Below, piece by piece: positions 51,945 to 63,829 of a stretch of 64,000 nt of DNA. Source of the DNA: Rhytidiadelphus loreus. Taxonomy: Eukaryota; Streptophyta; Bryopsida; Hypnales; Hylocomiaceae. The stretch's first letter is position 1. Each line of letters begins with the position of its first letter. The stretch covers positions 24,118,001 to 24,182,000 of the forward strand of contig OX344764.1 of NCBI GenBank assembly GCA_947034895.1, written 5' to 3'. Below the pieces are notes generated by a model, which was given only the letters and a program-made list of their open reading frames with translations, was not told where the DNA came from and did no database searches. A program made the translations under genes and the position numbers.

Positions 51945-54319
51945 ATAAAAGAAATTTGGATGAAACCACCAAATTGCAGATGAAAATAGAATTATGGACA
52001 TGTGATAAGTTAGCATGTGATATTTTCTATCCAATATGTGAATGAATGATGAAAATTGGACTATTGGAGTACCACTATAACATTTTATATTACCACTTTG
52101 GCACTTCATCAAAAATGAAAAAAAAAGAAGCCTTGGTTGTAGGTAGCATGGTTATTGTATGTTTAGTAGACTTTTGTTTGTGCTCGCAAAACATTAATCC
52201 TATAAGGATAGGCCCACAACCACTAATTTCAAGCCTCAATTGTGATTACTCTGTTTGCTACCATTTTGCAACTAGATATGAATGAAAAATATTTAATTTA
52301 TTTTTCAGAGATGAAGCCATATTTCTACTACAAATTTTCAAATTTTCAAATTTTTTGGAGAAACTTTTTAATTACTATGAATTCTTTAATAAAACAATGA
52401 AGAAAATTCATATTAAATACAAAATATACTAAAAAAATATGAAATTTTCACCATAGATGTATATTATAGAGTAGAAAATCATTGTACAAATCAAAGTTAT
52501 CATGTCACTCTAAAATTAGAAAATCAACAAATCAAGGTTATAGGTCCAAAGTTAAAATATCAAAATTTATGAATTTTTCAAAGTTTACAATTGGAGTAGA
52601 AACTACACTTGAAAAGCTTCATTTATTAGTTGGACTCAAACTCAAAAAACATCATTTTTATGACTAAAATTCACATAAAGAGAAAATAGCAAGAAATGGC
52701 CAAAATTCACTACAAGGCAGTGATCCATTGGTTAAGCATCTTCTTCTTTTAGAAAAGTCAAGAATATCATAATGAGGGAATTTGCAATACTATTCATTGA
52801 AAATGTACTAGACAACGGGTGGAAAAAAATAGGATGAAAAAACATTTTTTTCCATCCTACAATGTAAAGTGAAGTTAGTCAATGAACACTTAGTCTCCAC
52901 AACAACGTTCTAGGGTTAACTCTACAAGGATGCCACCTCCGTGATAGGTGCTCATTCAAATATGATTCAAATTCTAAACCAATAGGTGCATTTTTTGTTC
53001 TACAGTAATAGAAAAAGTCATCAAAGACTATGTATCCTCAACGTGATTTCAAAGTTAACTTTAGAATGTCGAACTATTCACCATAGAAATCATCCTTTTG
53101 GGTACCATGTGAATAGTTTGCTTAAAACGCATCTAAGAGCACTCATTAGAGATCAAACTTTTGTGCAAGACCTACCCTTTTACACAAAATTCTATGGATG
53201 AATTTTTGCACTTTTGTCATCCATTAGGCACTTTTAGGCCATTGTCTTGTTATAGGGTTAATTTTGAAAGGATAAGACCCTATCACCAAGGTATTTTGCC
53301 AAAAATGATTTGATTTATGGACCAATAGGTGCATTCTTCATTTCCATAGTAATTTGAAAAGTCATCGTTCAACAACTTTTTTGACCTCAGTAGCGTTTTA
53401 GAATAAAACATTCATGGACCCACTTTGTGTGGCTCTTAAATGACTTCAAATGAGTTGTATTAAACGATGATTCATCTAATTTTTTTAGAGAAATCTTTGA
53501 ATGTATTTGCATGAGATGTTGATATAAACCACACTCATGGAGGTATTACTAATTTTTCTACTGAAGAAAATGCCAAAGAAATAAATCACAAAAGATGATT
53601 TAATTTTTTTAAATATAATTGGAGCAATCCTTCCCTCCTTGTTCTATTTAAATATGAAATTTAGTAATAAAAAATGATATTTTTTTAATTTGAGTTCAAC
53701 TAATGAAATGAATTCAACAAATTTTAATTTCTGCTCTAAGTTGAAAAATTGAAAAATTGATCAAATTAAACTATTTATAGTAAGATGAACTTTAGACCTA
53801 TAACTATGGTCTATTGATTTTTTAATTATGGAATGACATAAACATTTGGGTTATATCATGATGTTTCAAACTGTAATATACATCTTTGATGAAGTTTTTT
53901 GAAGTTTAAAGTACATATTGAATTTGATATGAATTTTCTTTACTATTTCTTCAAAAATTCACGATAATTTCAATTATTACAAATAAATCAAAATTTTGAA
54001 TGACTTATAGAAGACATGTGATTTCATTTCTAAGAATTTTAAAAAAATCCAATCATGTATAGTGGAAAAATAGAACATACAAAGCAAAACAATATTGATG
54101 TTCACATGGTTAATAATATTTTTTTTTCAATATTAGTGTATCCACATTGTAGCTACTACAAACTCGTCAATGATTTATACTATTAGTAAAGGTGAAACAT
54201 TAGCACTATTCAAATTAGTGTCACTACACAATTTCATTTTTATAGGAATGAACACAATTTATAGTGATTGGCTACAATAGTGACAACATTGTAGTCGCTT
54301 TGCAAACAACTAAAGTTTA
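51945..54319. other. AT-rich intergenic DNA with decayed repeats
   Basis: No gene. At about 52.88-53.26 kb, AACGTTCTAGGGTTAAC, GTGCAAGACCTACCCTTTT, ATCCATTAGGCACTTTT and TATAGGGTTAA resemble degraded parts of the TTAAGGGTT MITE family. Confidence 0.4.
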
Positions 54320-54660
54320 TAGCAATGGAATTCAATCATAGCATTTTGAACAGTGGCATTCGATCAAAAGACTCTTGATTAAAATGTTCGTAGCACTTCA
54401 GGTTTTTATCATGAACATTGGATGAAATAATTGAATGATATTTCTGTGGAATGAAAATTTTGTGACAAGAGTAATGAAGTTGATAGCAACTGATGGAATT
54501 TGATCATAGCATTTTGAACACTTGCATTCAATCAAAAGACTCTTGATTAAAAATTAATGCTTGTTGCACTCTAGGTTTTTATCATGAACATCAAATAAAA
54601 TAATTGGATAATATTTCTTTAGGATGAAAATGTGATGGATTTTGTGACAAGAGTTGTGAC
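54320..54660. repeat. 168-bp tandem duplication
   Basis: ATCATAGCATTTTGAACA begins at 54335 and 54503. Both copies continue with TCAAAAGACTCTTGATTAAA and TTTTTATCATGAACAT and end near TTTGTGACAAGAGT. Confidence 0.8.
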
Positions 54661-54672
54661 ACTATGTACTTA

Positions 54673-54762
54673 TTAAGGGTTGGTTTATACTTGGGGCCAA
54701 ATTCAAGCCAAATCTAGCCAGCCTTCCATTCGGCTCTAGAAGTGGTATAAACTGGCCCTTAA
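54673..54762. mobile_element. Tiny MITE with TTAAGGGYYRGTTTATAC ends
   Basis: TTAAGGGTTGGTTTATAC and GTATAAACTGGCCCTTAA are inverted repeats of 18 bp. The flanks are TA on both sides (54671-54672 and 54763-54764), the target duplication typical of Tc1/mariner-derived MITEs. Confidence 0.55.
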
Positions 54763-54940
54763 TATAATAGTATAATAGATGTTATAGTAATATTTTAGCC
54801 AAGTACACTAATCAAATTATTTTACAACTAGTGTGACTTTGGTAAATTAGTGTCATATATTGTACACACATGTAAAAAAAAAGAGACCATTAGGAATCAA
54901 ATGAAGACTAAGCTAAATATTGGTTTGCGTTTTATAATCA

Positions 54941-55162
54941 CTAGTCTTGGCACTTTTCATTGTTCAGGCTTACTAGTAGGTTGCTAAGGCATGGGCTTTC
55001 TGATTCATTGCTGCTTGTTGTTTTAGGGTTACTTGTTGTTTCAAGGCCACCATCGCTGCATCCAAACTCCAGGGCACCCGGACTCGAGGAGAATCTGGGC
55101 GAAGAGGAAAGCTCCTCATCCACCTTCATCTTCACTTGCTCAGGAATTGATGATGACTTCAC
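54941..55162 (-). CDS. Small Ser-rich ORF, unknown
   Basis: A 73-codon frame, Ser/Glu-rich and probably disordered (KMKVDEELSSSPRFSSSPGA). The opposite strand is also open (54960-55181), so only one, or neither, is real. GC content is above that of the flanks, which is why it is listed. No family was recognised. Confidence 0.2.
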   Translation of the reverse strand: MKSSSIPEQVKMKVDEELSSSPRFSSSPGALEFGCSDGGLETTSNPKTTSSNESESPCLSNLLVSLNNEKCQD

Positions 55163-55249
55163 GTGGTTGCTTGTTGTTTGAAGTTATGGTAGTTTGCTGT
55201 TGTTTGGGTGGAAAACACCCAAAGGAGGCTTAGGGTTTGGAATAGCTCT

Positions 55250-56395
55250 GTCTTGGTTTACATGTGAAATTCAACAATAGAAAGTTTGAGGCCAGGATTG
55301 ACTCAACGAACTGCTGTGAATTTTTGCATTGTGTTGGTGGTTGTTAGGGCTCAAATCCTAGCTCTTTGAAAGAAATATTGCTTTACACTTTGTGCTGCCA
55401 TTATTTGCAATCTCTGTGGAGCTTTCTTGAACATCAAACTTCGGAGTTTTGTTGAACGTGCTTGCTTACATTGCAAACAATTTTCACTGACTTTTTTTGT
55501 TTTTGTTTGTTAAAGGCAGGTAGTGAGCTACATACTTGAGGTTCTGAACTTCTGATTGAGCGAAGGAAAAAGAGACTGCTTTGTGTGAGACATGCTCTCG
55601 AGATGGGACACAAGACCAATACCTGGTCAATAGGCTGGTCCTCCACAACCAAAATTGCACTAGTGCAAGGAGATACTCAAAACCTTATTCCTTTTAAGTA
55701 TGTGATTGACCTTTTTTTTTTAGTACAACTAAGTTTTCAAGAATATGGTCCCTCCTTGACAGTACTCACTACAATTCCAGTAACCAGTATTCAGAAACCC
55801 AGATCCAACATCCTGTCCTGATGCCCACAATTTTACTCCCTCGTAGCCATCGCCACATAGGTACTCTGAACTATGGCTAAACCCCAAACCCCGTCTCTCT
55901 CCTCATGGCACTTCGTTTCCACTCCCCCCGCATGCTGACAAATGTTTTGGATCAAAAATTCACAATTGTGCATATCCATTCAATCTGCAACCTGACATTT
56001 CCAGCAAGTAACACTTGAAGTGTTCCAGTGCTTACACTCTAACTGTCTATTATCTTATAAGACGATTGCAAGCAGAAATGTTCAAAAAGAATTTACCAAA
56101 TTAACAATCAAAGGAGTCCAGTACAATTTACAGAACCATGCAGTCTTCATTAGAAGATCAACAGCCTAGTTCACTGACACTTGTGAAAATTATCCCACAA
56201 GCAACTCTTTGAAACAAACGTCCGTGAAGGCTGTCCAAATTACATTCTCTGAAGGAAATGTATGTCCTGTTTGTGACATCCAGATACTCCTTCGTAATTT
56301 GATCTCAACCATATGTACATTTCTGCAAAAATGTGAATATTTTTTAAGTTTTGGCAAACTAGCAAAACACAGCTGAAGTGGCTGTAAGTGCAAAC
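55250..56395. other. Intergenic DNA, possible unplaced exon
   Basis: The plus-strand frame 55585-55821 includes MGHKTNTWSIGWSSTTKIAL, of gene-like composition, but no family is recognised. The rest shows no coding signal. Confidence 0.25.
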
Positions 56396-56399
56396 TTCA

Positions 56400-56730
56400 A
56401 AGTCAAATTGATTTTCCGGCATTGGTGTCACCACTCGTTCTGTCACTTCTCTCCCAGCGTACAAGCACAAGATGTACAGTACTTGGCGAAGTCGGTGATC
56501 TCAAATGTGTCTGAATTATTGAGCAAATAATCTACAATTTTTTTTTTCAAATCGAGCAGACTTCTGCCAAATTTCAAATTGAGCGAACTTCTACAGAAAT
56601 TGGAATTAATAGCAAATTCAGCAGTGCGTACATATAGCCACTTCAACTGTTTATGAAAATCACATGATGTGAGACCACTACCAGATGAGTTTATATACAC
56701 ACAAGAACACTAGTAGCAAACCACGCAACT
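56400..56730 (-). pseudogene. Decayed tandem copy 3 of hydrolase 3' end
   Basis: Read on the minus strand, FEITDFAKYC lines up with the [13 protein letters not shown] end of the alpha/beta hydrolase. Flank phrases GAAAATCACATGATGTGAGACCAC (split) and AGTAGCAAACCACGCAAC match the flanks of the other copies. The active-site block is lost. Confidence 0.5.
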
Positions 56731-56789
56731 TATATAACGTACTCTACCAGAAAGCCAATCTCAAACTTCGAATTTCAAATAGAATTTTC

Positions 56790-57060
56790 CGGTATTGCGT
56801 CCACTTCCCTGGCGTAACCGGTTTCGCAAACCGCAGGATATACTTCGCCCTCTCATGGTCGTGATCTTTCAGGAGAAAATGACCCCCATTCAGGAAATGA
56901 AATTACATTTAGAAAATAATTCATTTTATAGCTACAAAATATGTGAACATATTTTCTTTGAGCATACAGCAGTGTTTTCAGCAATTTGCGCTATTTATGA
57001 AAATCACGTAACCTGGGACCACTGGCTGCTGGATATATATCCACAAGCACTTTAGAAAAA
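56790..57060 (-). pseudogene. Tandem copy 2 of hydrolase 3' end
   Basis: The minus strand reads FHFLNGGHFLLKDHDHERAK and YILRFAKPVTPGK, aligning with the last about 35 residues of the hydrolase. It keeps the His of GGHF but lacks everything upstream. Its flank (ATACAGCAGTGTTTTCAGCA, AAAATCACGTAACCTG, TAGAAAAACATGCA) matches copy 1. Confidence 0.75.
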
Positions 57061-57159
57061 CATGCAATACTTGCTACCCTAAACCCCAAAGTTAACCCTG
57101 AAACATGCAGCACTTGCTACAACACCCAGAATTCATTGTGAGCTCTACTCAATCATCGA

Positions 57160-57480
57160 GTTTCAAATAGATTTTCCGGCACTGCACGGCCATTTCTTTC
57201 CCGGCGTGACCGCAGGATACACTTGGCGACCTCGTCGACGTGATCTTCCAACAGGAAGCGTCCCGCATCCAGGAAATGAAACTCACATTGGCTACATTTA
57301 GCAAAAAAAACTCAGTTACAAAAAATGTGAACAAACGGAGTATGAGATTTTATTGAATAGAACATATATACAGCAGTGTTTTCAGCAACTTTCGCTGTTT
57401 ATGAAAATCACGTAACCTGAGACGACCAACTGCTGGATACGTACAAGTACAGTAGAAAAACATGCAGCTTGCAAATTAAA
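57160..57480 (-). pseudogene. Tandem copy 1 of hydrolase 3' end
   Basis: The minus strand reads [20 protein letters not shown] followed by CILRSRRE, aligning with [20 protein letters not shown] of the intact gene. Here the catalytic His is Arg. A 300-bp flank follows on the + side with ACAGCAGTGTTTTCAGCAAC and AAAATCACGTAACCTGAGAC. Confidence 0.75.
57349..57354 (-). terminator. Poly(A) signal candidate of hydrolase gene
   Basis: AATAAA on the minus strand, about 235 bases past the hydrolase stop and inside the first repeat unit. The duplicated 3' flank therefore also supplies the terminator region. Confidence 0.4.
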
Positions 57481-57588
57481 ACTTGCTACCAAGACTCAAA
57501 ATTCGTTGCACATGATCGAGCTTCACCCAAACTCCAAGCCCTAAACTTCGAATTTCATTTTCAATTTTCCCACCATTCGATTCTCCAA

Positions 57589-59352
57589 TCACTCTTGCGC
57601 CGGCGTGACCTTTTTCGCAAACTTCAGAATATACTTGGCCACTTCGTCCACATGATCTTCCAGCACGAAGTGTCCCCCATCCAACAGATGCAGCTCCGCC
57701 TTGGGCAGGTCTCTCAGAAACGCCTTGGCCCCGGGCACTCCGAAGATGAAGTCGTTCTTGCCCCACGTGATGAGCGTGGGGAACTGGTACTTCCGGAACA
57801 ACGCGTGGAAGCCCGGGTACAACTTCAGATTCGTCTGGTAGTCGTAGAAGAGGGCTAATTGGATATCCGTGTGGCCTGGTTGTGACAGGAAGTAGTAGTC
57901 CAGGTACCAGTTGTCGGGGGGGATGCGGGCGACGTCTTTCACGCCGGTGACGTATTGAGTTCGGGTGGTATCGAGGGTGAAGAGGGAGAGGAGGGGGGTT
58001 GCGTTCTCGGTAGTCTTGTTGGCCCAGTACCTGCAGGCACAATTACAACACAAATCGTTGATTTCACGTAAGCTCCGAGCTAAGAGGGATTTCAGGATTC
58101 GTGTTCTAGTAATCTGAAGTCTCTCTTATTCCCCTGATGAGAGGAGACTACCGTTGTGCCTGATTTGGTAATAAAGTTGCAGGTTGCGAAGTTGGAAGCG
58201 CAAGATCGAATCCCTGAATTCTAGTTGTGCATTGCAAGGCCTCCCTATCCGGTTGCAGTTTTGGCTATGGAAGGGGCACTGAGAGGTCACAAGGAGCTCT
58301 CTTATAAGGTACACAGAAGCAACTAAGTCTAATGAGGCCATTGCGGACACAAATGGGAGCAAGCGCATTTGTGAACAAAATTGTAATGGTGGTGTACAGC
58401 ACTAATATAATTTTGCCCACACGCAGCAGCAGAAGGTGATTTCGTAATCGTGTTTCAAAATTCTACGAGGGGCTAGTTAGAGGAGGAATTAAAAAGAATT
58501 GTGTTGTACCCAATTCAATTGTTAACAGAACTGACAATTGCAGATTAAAGCAGGAATTCGAATCGCTGTATCTAGCAACCCTGATTAATTATGCATTGCA
58601 GAGATTCCCCATCCGGTCAGGGACGGAGGTTACAGCCTGCTGAGTGGTCGGAATTGCAAATTATTCCGATATTAGACTACCGGTAACCGGTTCCCTCCTA
58701 GCAACCAAGTCGCTCAAGAATTGTGCACATTTTTCACCACTATCACCAACCTACTCAGTTAAAAATCCAAACTGCAGATAGGTCGCACAATATGTTTTTA
58801 AACCTTAATAATTCCATTCCACATCAGAGCATTTGAAAAAACAAGGAACAATATAAGTTTACAAGCAAACAAACGAGCAGAGAAAGCAGCTGCTTGTGTC
58901 CCAAGAAGCACCTACTTGCGAATGGGATCCCAGAAGGGAGTCAGCCCTTCTGCATACGCATTCCCATTCTGCACGACCATCCCCAGAATCCTCTCCGGAT
59001 GCGCCTGCAGCAACCGCAAGCCCACGGGCGCCCCATAGTCCATGATGTAAATGTAATAGTTCTTCAACCCCAGCTGCTGAATGAGCTCTTCCACGGTGTC
59101 CGCCAAGTTATCGAACGTGTAATCAAACTTGTCAACAGGGGGCGAGGTCGTGTACCCGAATCCTGGGTAATCAGGCGCTACGACGTGGAGGAAGACGGCC
59201 AGCAACGGAATCAAGTTGCGGAACATGTGCGAAGAGGTCGGGAAGCCGTGGAGCAGCAGAATCGTGGGAGCCGAAGGGTCCCCGGCCTCGCGGTAAAACA
59301 TCGTCACGGAGGAGAGGTTCGCCTCTCTGTTGTACACTATAGGGGGCGCCAT
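57589..59352 (-). CDS. Alpha/beta hydrolase, epoxide hydrolase/dehalogenase type
   Basis: Predicted soluble alpha/beta-fold hydrolase of 292 residues. Exons 59352-58916 and 58030-57589 join in phase across an 885-bp GT..AG intron. The start is the ATG at 59352 ([15 protein letters not shown]); the frame extends further up only through a TTG. The oxyanion region is [13 protein letters not shown] (residues 32-44). The nucleophile elbow is IMDYGAPVG with Asp105. The acid is Asp239 in [11 protein letters not shown] and the base His266 in [11 protein letters not shown]. Asp instead of Ser as nucleophile places it with epoxide hydrolases and haloalkane dehalogenases. The closest proteins I recall are bacterial and fungal, so ancient gene transfer is possible (inference). 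There is no signal peptide or membrane span, so it is probably cytosolic; the substrate is unknown. Its 3' end is repeated three times downstream. Confidence 0.93.
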
Positions 59353-59419
59353 AGCTGCTGCACGTCGCAGCTCGAAAATCGAGCAACCAAGCAATGTGAG
59401 CAACGCAATTTCAAATTTA

Positions 59420-59815
59420 ATTCAAGACCAGATTGTAGAACTCAAAATCTCTCACACGCACGCAGATTTGGAAGCAAAAAAGAAAGAAAGAGAGTCAGTA
59501 CGTGAACTGGTAAGTAAACAACCCCCAAATTCTCCCAGCCAAGCTTCGACGAGGGCTCCACTGTTTCAAGACGTACCAGATTCAATTCTAGAGCTGAAAA
59601 TCTCTCACCCTCTCGCAGATTTGGAAACAAATTGAAACGATCGAGAGTCAGCTGCACTACTTCTAACGAGACCAGATTCTGCAGCTGAAAATCTCTCGCA
59701 GTATTTGAAACGATTTGAGTTACCTGCCTGAAATCGTGAACTGCAACACCGGCGCGACTCGTATGTGACAGGTAACACCCCCCCAATTCTCTCTCCCCCA
59801 ACTTCAAACTCCACA
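59420..59815. repeat. Tandem duplication in hydrolase promoter
   Basis: The block AACTCAAAATCTCTCACACG / AGCTGAAAATCTCTCACCCT / AGCTGAAAATCTCTCGCAGT occurs at about 59438, 59591 and 59677, each followed by a CAGATTTGGAA- or CAGTATTTGAA-like stretch. GTAAACAACCCCCAAATTCT and GTAACACCCCCCCAATTCT end two of the units. It lies within 500 bp upstream of the start codon, where the promoter and 5' UTR should be. Confidence 0.6.
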
Positions 59816-59829
59816 CCGAGCTAGGTGCA

Positions 59830-61440
59830 GTGAATTTGACTTATCGTGCATGAGCATGGCAGTCAATGCTATATAGCAAGTACAGAGGCTAGAGAGGAAG
59901 GTACAGGCGTTGCTGCAAGCGCCCTTCGATTGGAGCTGCCATGAGATAAATTATGCCCCTGTGACGCAACAGATGCGCATCAATTGCATCAGGAATTCCA
60001 TCTCTGGATGTAAACCAGGGTGTCAGGAGATGATGGTCTCACTTTCACTTAAGGTACAGTACAAGAATTCGATTCTGTTGCTGGGTCGAAGTCTTGTGGT
60101 TGGGGAACTGGGGATTGGGTTCTACAGTGAATGGCAATCTATGGCAGCTGTTATAATATGGGTTGTGAAAAGTAGGAAAAAGTGGGGAACGGTTCATTTT
60201 CTTTTATAAAATTTATCTCTTTTTTAAAAAATTAAAAAATTTAGTTCTTTAAAATATTTGTTCTTTGAAACCCAAGCCCATTGCTGAAAGGAATAATAGT
60301 ACTTTTGTAGGTCATCATGAAGTCAGAGTGCAAGACCCGGCACCGCGGCACAGTCCTTGTGGCCGGCCACTGCAGGGCTTTTTCAACAATGTCTGTAATG
60401 TATCAAAACTTATATTGGTAACCTAACCTAAACCATTTCCCCTTGAAGATTGGGATAATGCCTCCCTAGATCCTTGGGAGTGAATTTCATTAGTTTAATC
60501 TCTAGAGAGGCATTTTGGTTGGCTAGGAAGTTGCAACGCTAGTGTCATTGGGGAATTAGGAAGTTGCAAAGAGGTCATTGGCTGGTGGGGAAGTTGCAAT
60601 GCTAGTGGCTCCTACTTTCTTGGGGTCGGAGCAAAAGGGCCCCTTTAGCATTGTGTGGTTAATAATATTGTAAATTCAAATGGGGATCTGTGATAGTGAA
60701 CATTTTGTAGTTAAAACTAGGTAAAAGGTGGTAAATTGGATGTAAATATGTAATATTGGGATGGAAAATGGGCAAATGGATTAGATTTTTGGCAATAAGA
60801 AGAGACGATATTGGACTCAACTTGAAATTTCTAAAAATAGATTTGTCATCCAAACAAGTTCTTGCTAACTAGAAAAGTGCTTTGCTAGCTTTGGATACGA
60901 GAAAATGGATGTGATGTGCATAATTGCAAAGTCTTTATTGGAGGATTTGTTTAGGAACTTATTTCTTACTACTAAATGATTAAATTTGGAAAATTTTAAT
61001 TTCTATTTAGAACTTGCAGACCAATTTGATGATGGAAGTTGGAAAATTGAGGTATCTTTGGTGAGTCGAGGCTCATATGCCTTTAATATGACCTTCCTCG
61101 AGAAAATGATGAATAAAAGTAAATGAATGAATTTTTAAAAACTCTATGAGACTATGTACTATGCACCCAAAAGGCGGGAACACATTGCCCAACCATGCCA
61201 CCCCTAATTCAAAAAATCCATGAACATTGATGTGCTTAGAAAAATTCAATCCCCCTTCCTATGACGTTGATTTGAATTGCACAAAAAAAGTTATTTTGAT
61301 TAAATCTCCCCTATTGATTTCAAATTCAATACTTACAAAATACAAAATACAATATATGATATATGACATATGATATATAGATTTATGAAATGTATAGATA
61401 TATGGTGCATGGTATATGGATATATACAAATATTCCCCAA
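59830..61440. other. Intergenic DNA
   Basis: No gene was recognised. AGGAAGTTGCAA-type phrases repeat three times at 60.52-60.60 kb. A plus-strand frame at 59910-60209 has no domain. Confidence 0.4.
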
Positions 61441-61878
61441 GGGGTGCACTACAAAGGAAGTTCATGGGTGAGGAGTGACCAAATCCTAAAAAATCATTTT
61501 TACTTTTTCTAATTACTTTCTAATAAACTATAATTTCAACCTACAATTTTGAGCTTTGTTCAATAATGTCTATAGGTTTCTATTGCCAGAAATTTGAATC
61601 TTAAATAACATGTGATATATTGTCTAGAAAAGATTGAAAAATGAACTAAAATGGCATGTTTTTCAACTAAAATATTTATAGAGATCACATGAAGATGACT
61701 ATTGTATCAATATTTAGCCAAAATAAACTTTCAATAGAAAGCTAAATTATAGAATTTTTTTTTCATTTTTCAAATTTTTTTTTCTTATATAATATAGGGG
61801 TGTGAAAGTTATTTTTAGCTTTACAGGGTCCAAAATTTGGTCGCTCCTCACCCATGAACTTCCTTTGTAGTGCAGCCC
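61441..61878. mobile_element. MITE with CACTACAAAGGAAG ends (CACTA-like)
   Basis: TGCACTACAAAGGAAGTTCA then TGGGTGAGGAGTGACCAAAT on the left is matched by ATTTGGTCGCTCCTCACCCA then TGAACTTCCTTTGTAGTGCA on the right, about 40-bp inverted repeats with one mismatch. CACTAC begins at 61447 and GTAGTG ends at 61872. The interior is AT-rich and non-coding. The 3-bp flanks do not clearly match. Part of the interior recurs near 1.59 kb. Confidence 0.8.
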
Positions 61879-61879
61879 C

Positions 61880-63575
61880 CAAGAAATATTTAGTATATAG
61901 ATGCGTGTATTGATATGGGATATGGTGCCAATATCCCATATCATTTGCAGTGACAACAACTTCTAAAAAAAATATAAGAGGGGGAAGGGGTATAAAACAA
62001 ATTTTAGAAGCACATTCTAATTGCCAATTAATTATTTGGTGTCACTATGTACCCAAAAGATACACAATGCTCTATGAAATTATGTGGGTCAAAGATAGAG
62101 CAATTTTATTTTTTTTCACTTGTTTGTGTCAAATTTTTGTTAGTGATTAAAATCACTAGCTTCTCAAATTCTACATACTTGTACAATTTGATGTGGTTGA
62201 AGGATTACAACTATTACACACTCTTCATTCTTTTTTAGAGTTGCTTCTTAAATAATATTACTCCTACAAACATAGAACCACACTAAATAGAACTTTTATC
62301 ATCAATTATCGTAGATTATACTTCATCCTACATTTGTAGTGATTAAATGGTGTATTACTTTGAAAACTGACACTTTGATTGTTGGACCATACTGACTATA
62401 TAAGTAATTGTAATATCATTCAAAATTAAAAAATCTTAATTATTGAATCATGTGGATTTCATAACCTCTAAAGTCCCAAGGCCATTTTCTTGCCATCAAA
62501 ATTGCTACTTCTATTGTGGTCACCCAAAACATCAAAAAAAATAATAATCTAAAATCTAACTTAATATCATGTACTAAACTTGTCTTAGATCATGTGATAA
62601 AAATTTTGTGATGTTTGGTCATACAAATCATAAGATATTAGCATTCAAAGTGAAAGAAAAAGTTTTTTTCTTCAAGAATATGCTTTGATTGCTTGCAAAA
62701 CAAGAAGCTCCATAACTTTCACATCACCAATCCAAATGGAATGAATCAAAGTTTCACATTTAAAATAATATATAATCTATAAAAAACAAGTATTGTAATA
62801 AAAAATTCAATATTTTGTGCATGTTTTTGCTACCCAATCTCCCTTGATTTGAGGTTATTGTGGCATAACTTTTGCCTCCAAGCACCAATTGAAATAAAAA
62901 TTATATTTCCAAAAAGCTAATAAGTTTTTCTATCTTATGAGAAAGTTTCAAAAAGTTCCACCAAAACCTGAACTCATATGAACCTGCCCAAAATCCATTT
63001 TGTCCCCCATAGGGACATTGGGACTTTCGGTGGTATCAATTTAGTGGCTGCCTCATTACTAAATAGAATGAAGAGTGTTGTTGCTATCTAAGAAAATTGG
63101 AAAAAAAAAATCACTAGTTACAGGTAACTCAAATTTGGAGCCCCTATTCAACGTAAGTATATTTACATTAATTATTTTGAATTATTGAACGTTCAATGGC
63201 GAAGCAAGAAAATCCTGAGTAATTGCGAACCGTTAGTAATGGAAACCGAAAGTTGGGAGTTGTTATGCTCAACTCTTCTTGGGTTTCTCCCTGTCACCTG
63301 CAAATCCTCATTGAGACTACGGTTTGTTCTCTTGAATTTTTCTGCAATGATCCCCAATGAGTAGGCTCAACATGAAATATTCTGGTCGCAGAGCTCAAGA
63401 AGAACATCTCAATGAAAACACTCAACGTAATTCACGTAAAAGTCTCAATGAACAGAGGCGACCACTGCCAAGTAGTCAACCATCCTACCTGTCATTCCTA
63501 ACTGCTCTTGTCATGAAAAGCGGGGTGACACGCCATGTCCAACCCTCGATCAATCACGACTGAGCAATGAGGATA
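61880..63575. other. AT-rich intergenic DNA
   Basis: No gene is recognised up to about 63.3 kb. From 63.3 kb composition becomes more balanced, possibly the start of a gene region continuing beyond the window; a plus-strand frame 63357-63563 has no known domain. Confidence 0.35.
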
Positions 63576-63579
63576 TCAA

Positions 63580-63829
63580 TCAATGCTTCACTATTCTACA
63601 AATGACATCTGCTTCAGGTGTCCAGCGTTTCAAAATGGGAGTGAAATCTAGGGCCTCTGATGCTTCTGGCATCAAACTGCAGTCCTCAACACCCACGTTG
63701 TGAAACTGACTGAGAGCGGCCTCCATGAACTGTGTTACCATCTCCTCGTCTGACAAGTCTGCAGCCCCTGTGACAGAGAAATACTCCCCGTCTTCACTGT
63801 TATCAGAAATCATAGACTCCAGAGTTGGC
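63580..63829 (-). CDS. Possible terminal exon, unknown acidic protein
   Basis: The minus strand is open from a GTGCAG acceptor at about 63830 to a TGA at 63580. The product is acidic (ISDNSEDGEYFSVTGAADLS, DEEMVTQFMEAALSQF) and ends ILKRWTPEADVICRIVKH. No family is recognised. The frame has no ATG at its upstream end, only a GTG, so it is more likely a last exon of a gene whose earlier exons lie to the right. It could also belong to a transposable element. Confidence 0.35.

Noticed and set aside
57469..57858. Plus-strand frame over the hydrolase last exon, and the 58894-59505 frame over exon 1
   Set aside because: Both are antisense to exons with full catalytic motifs and show no family resemblance.
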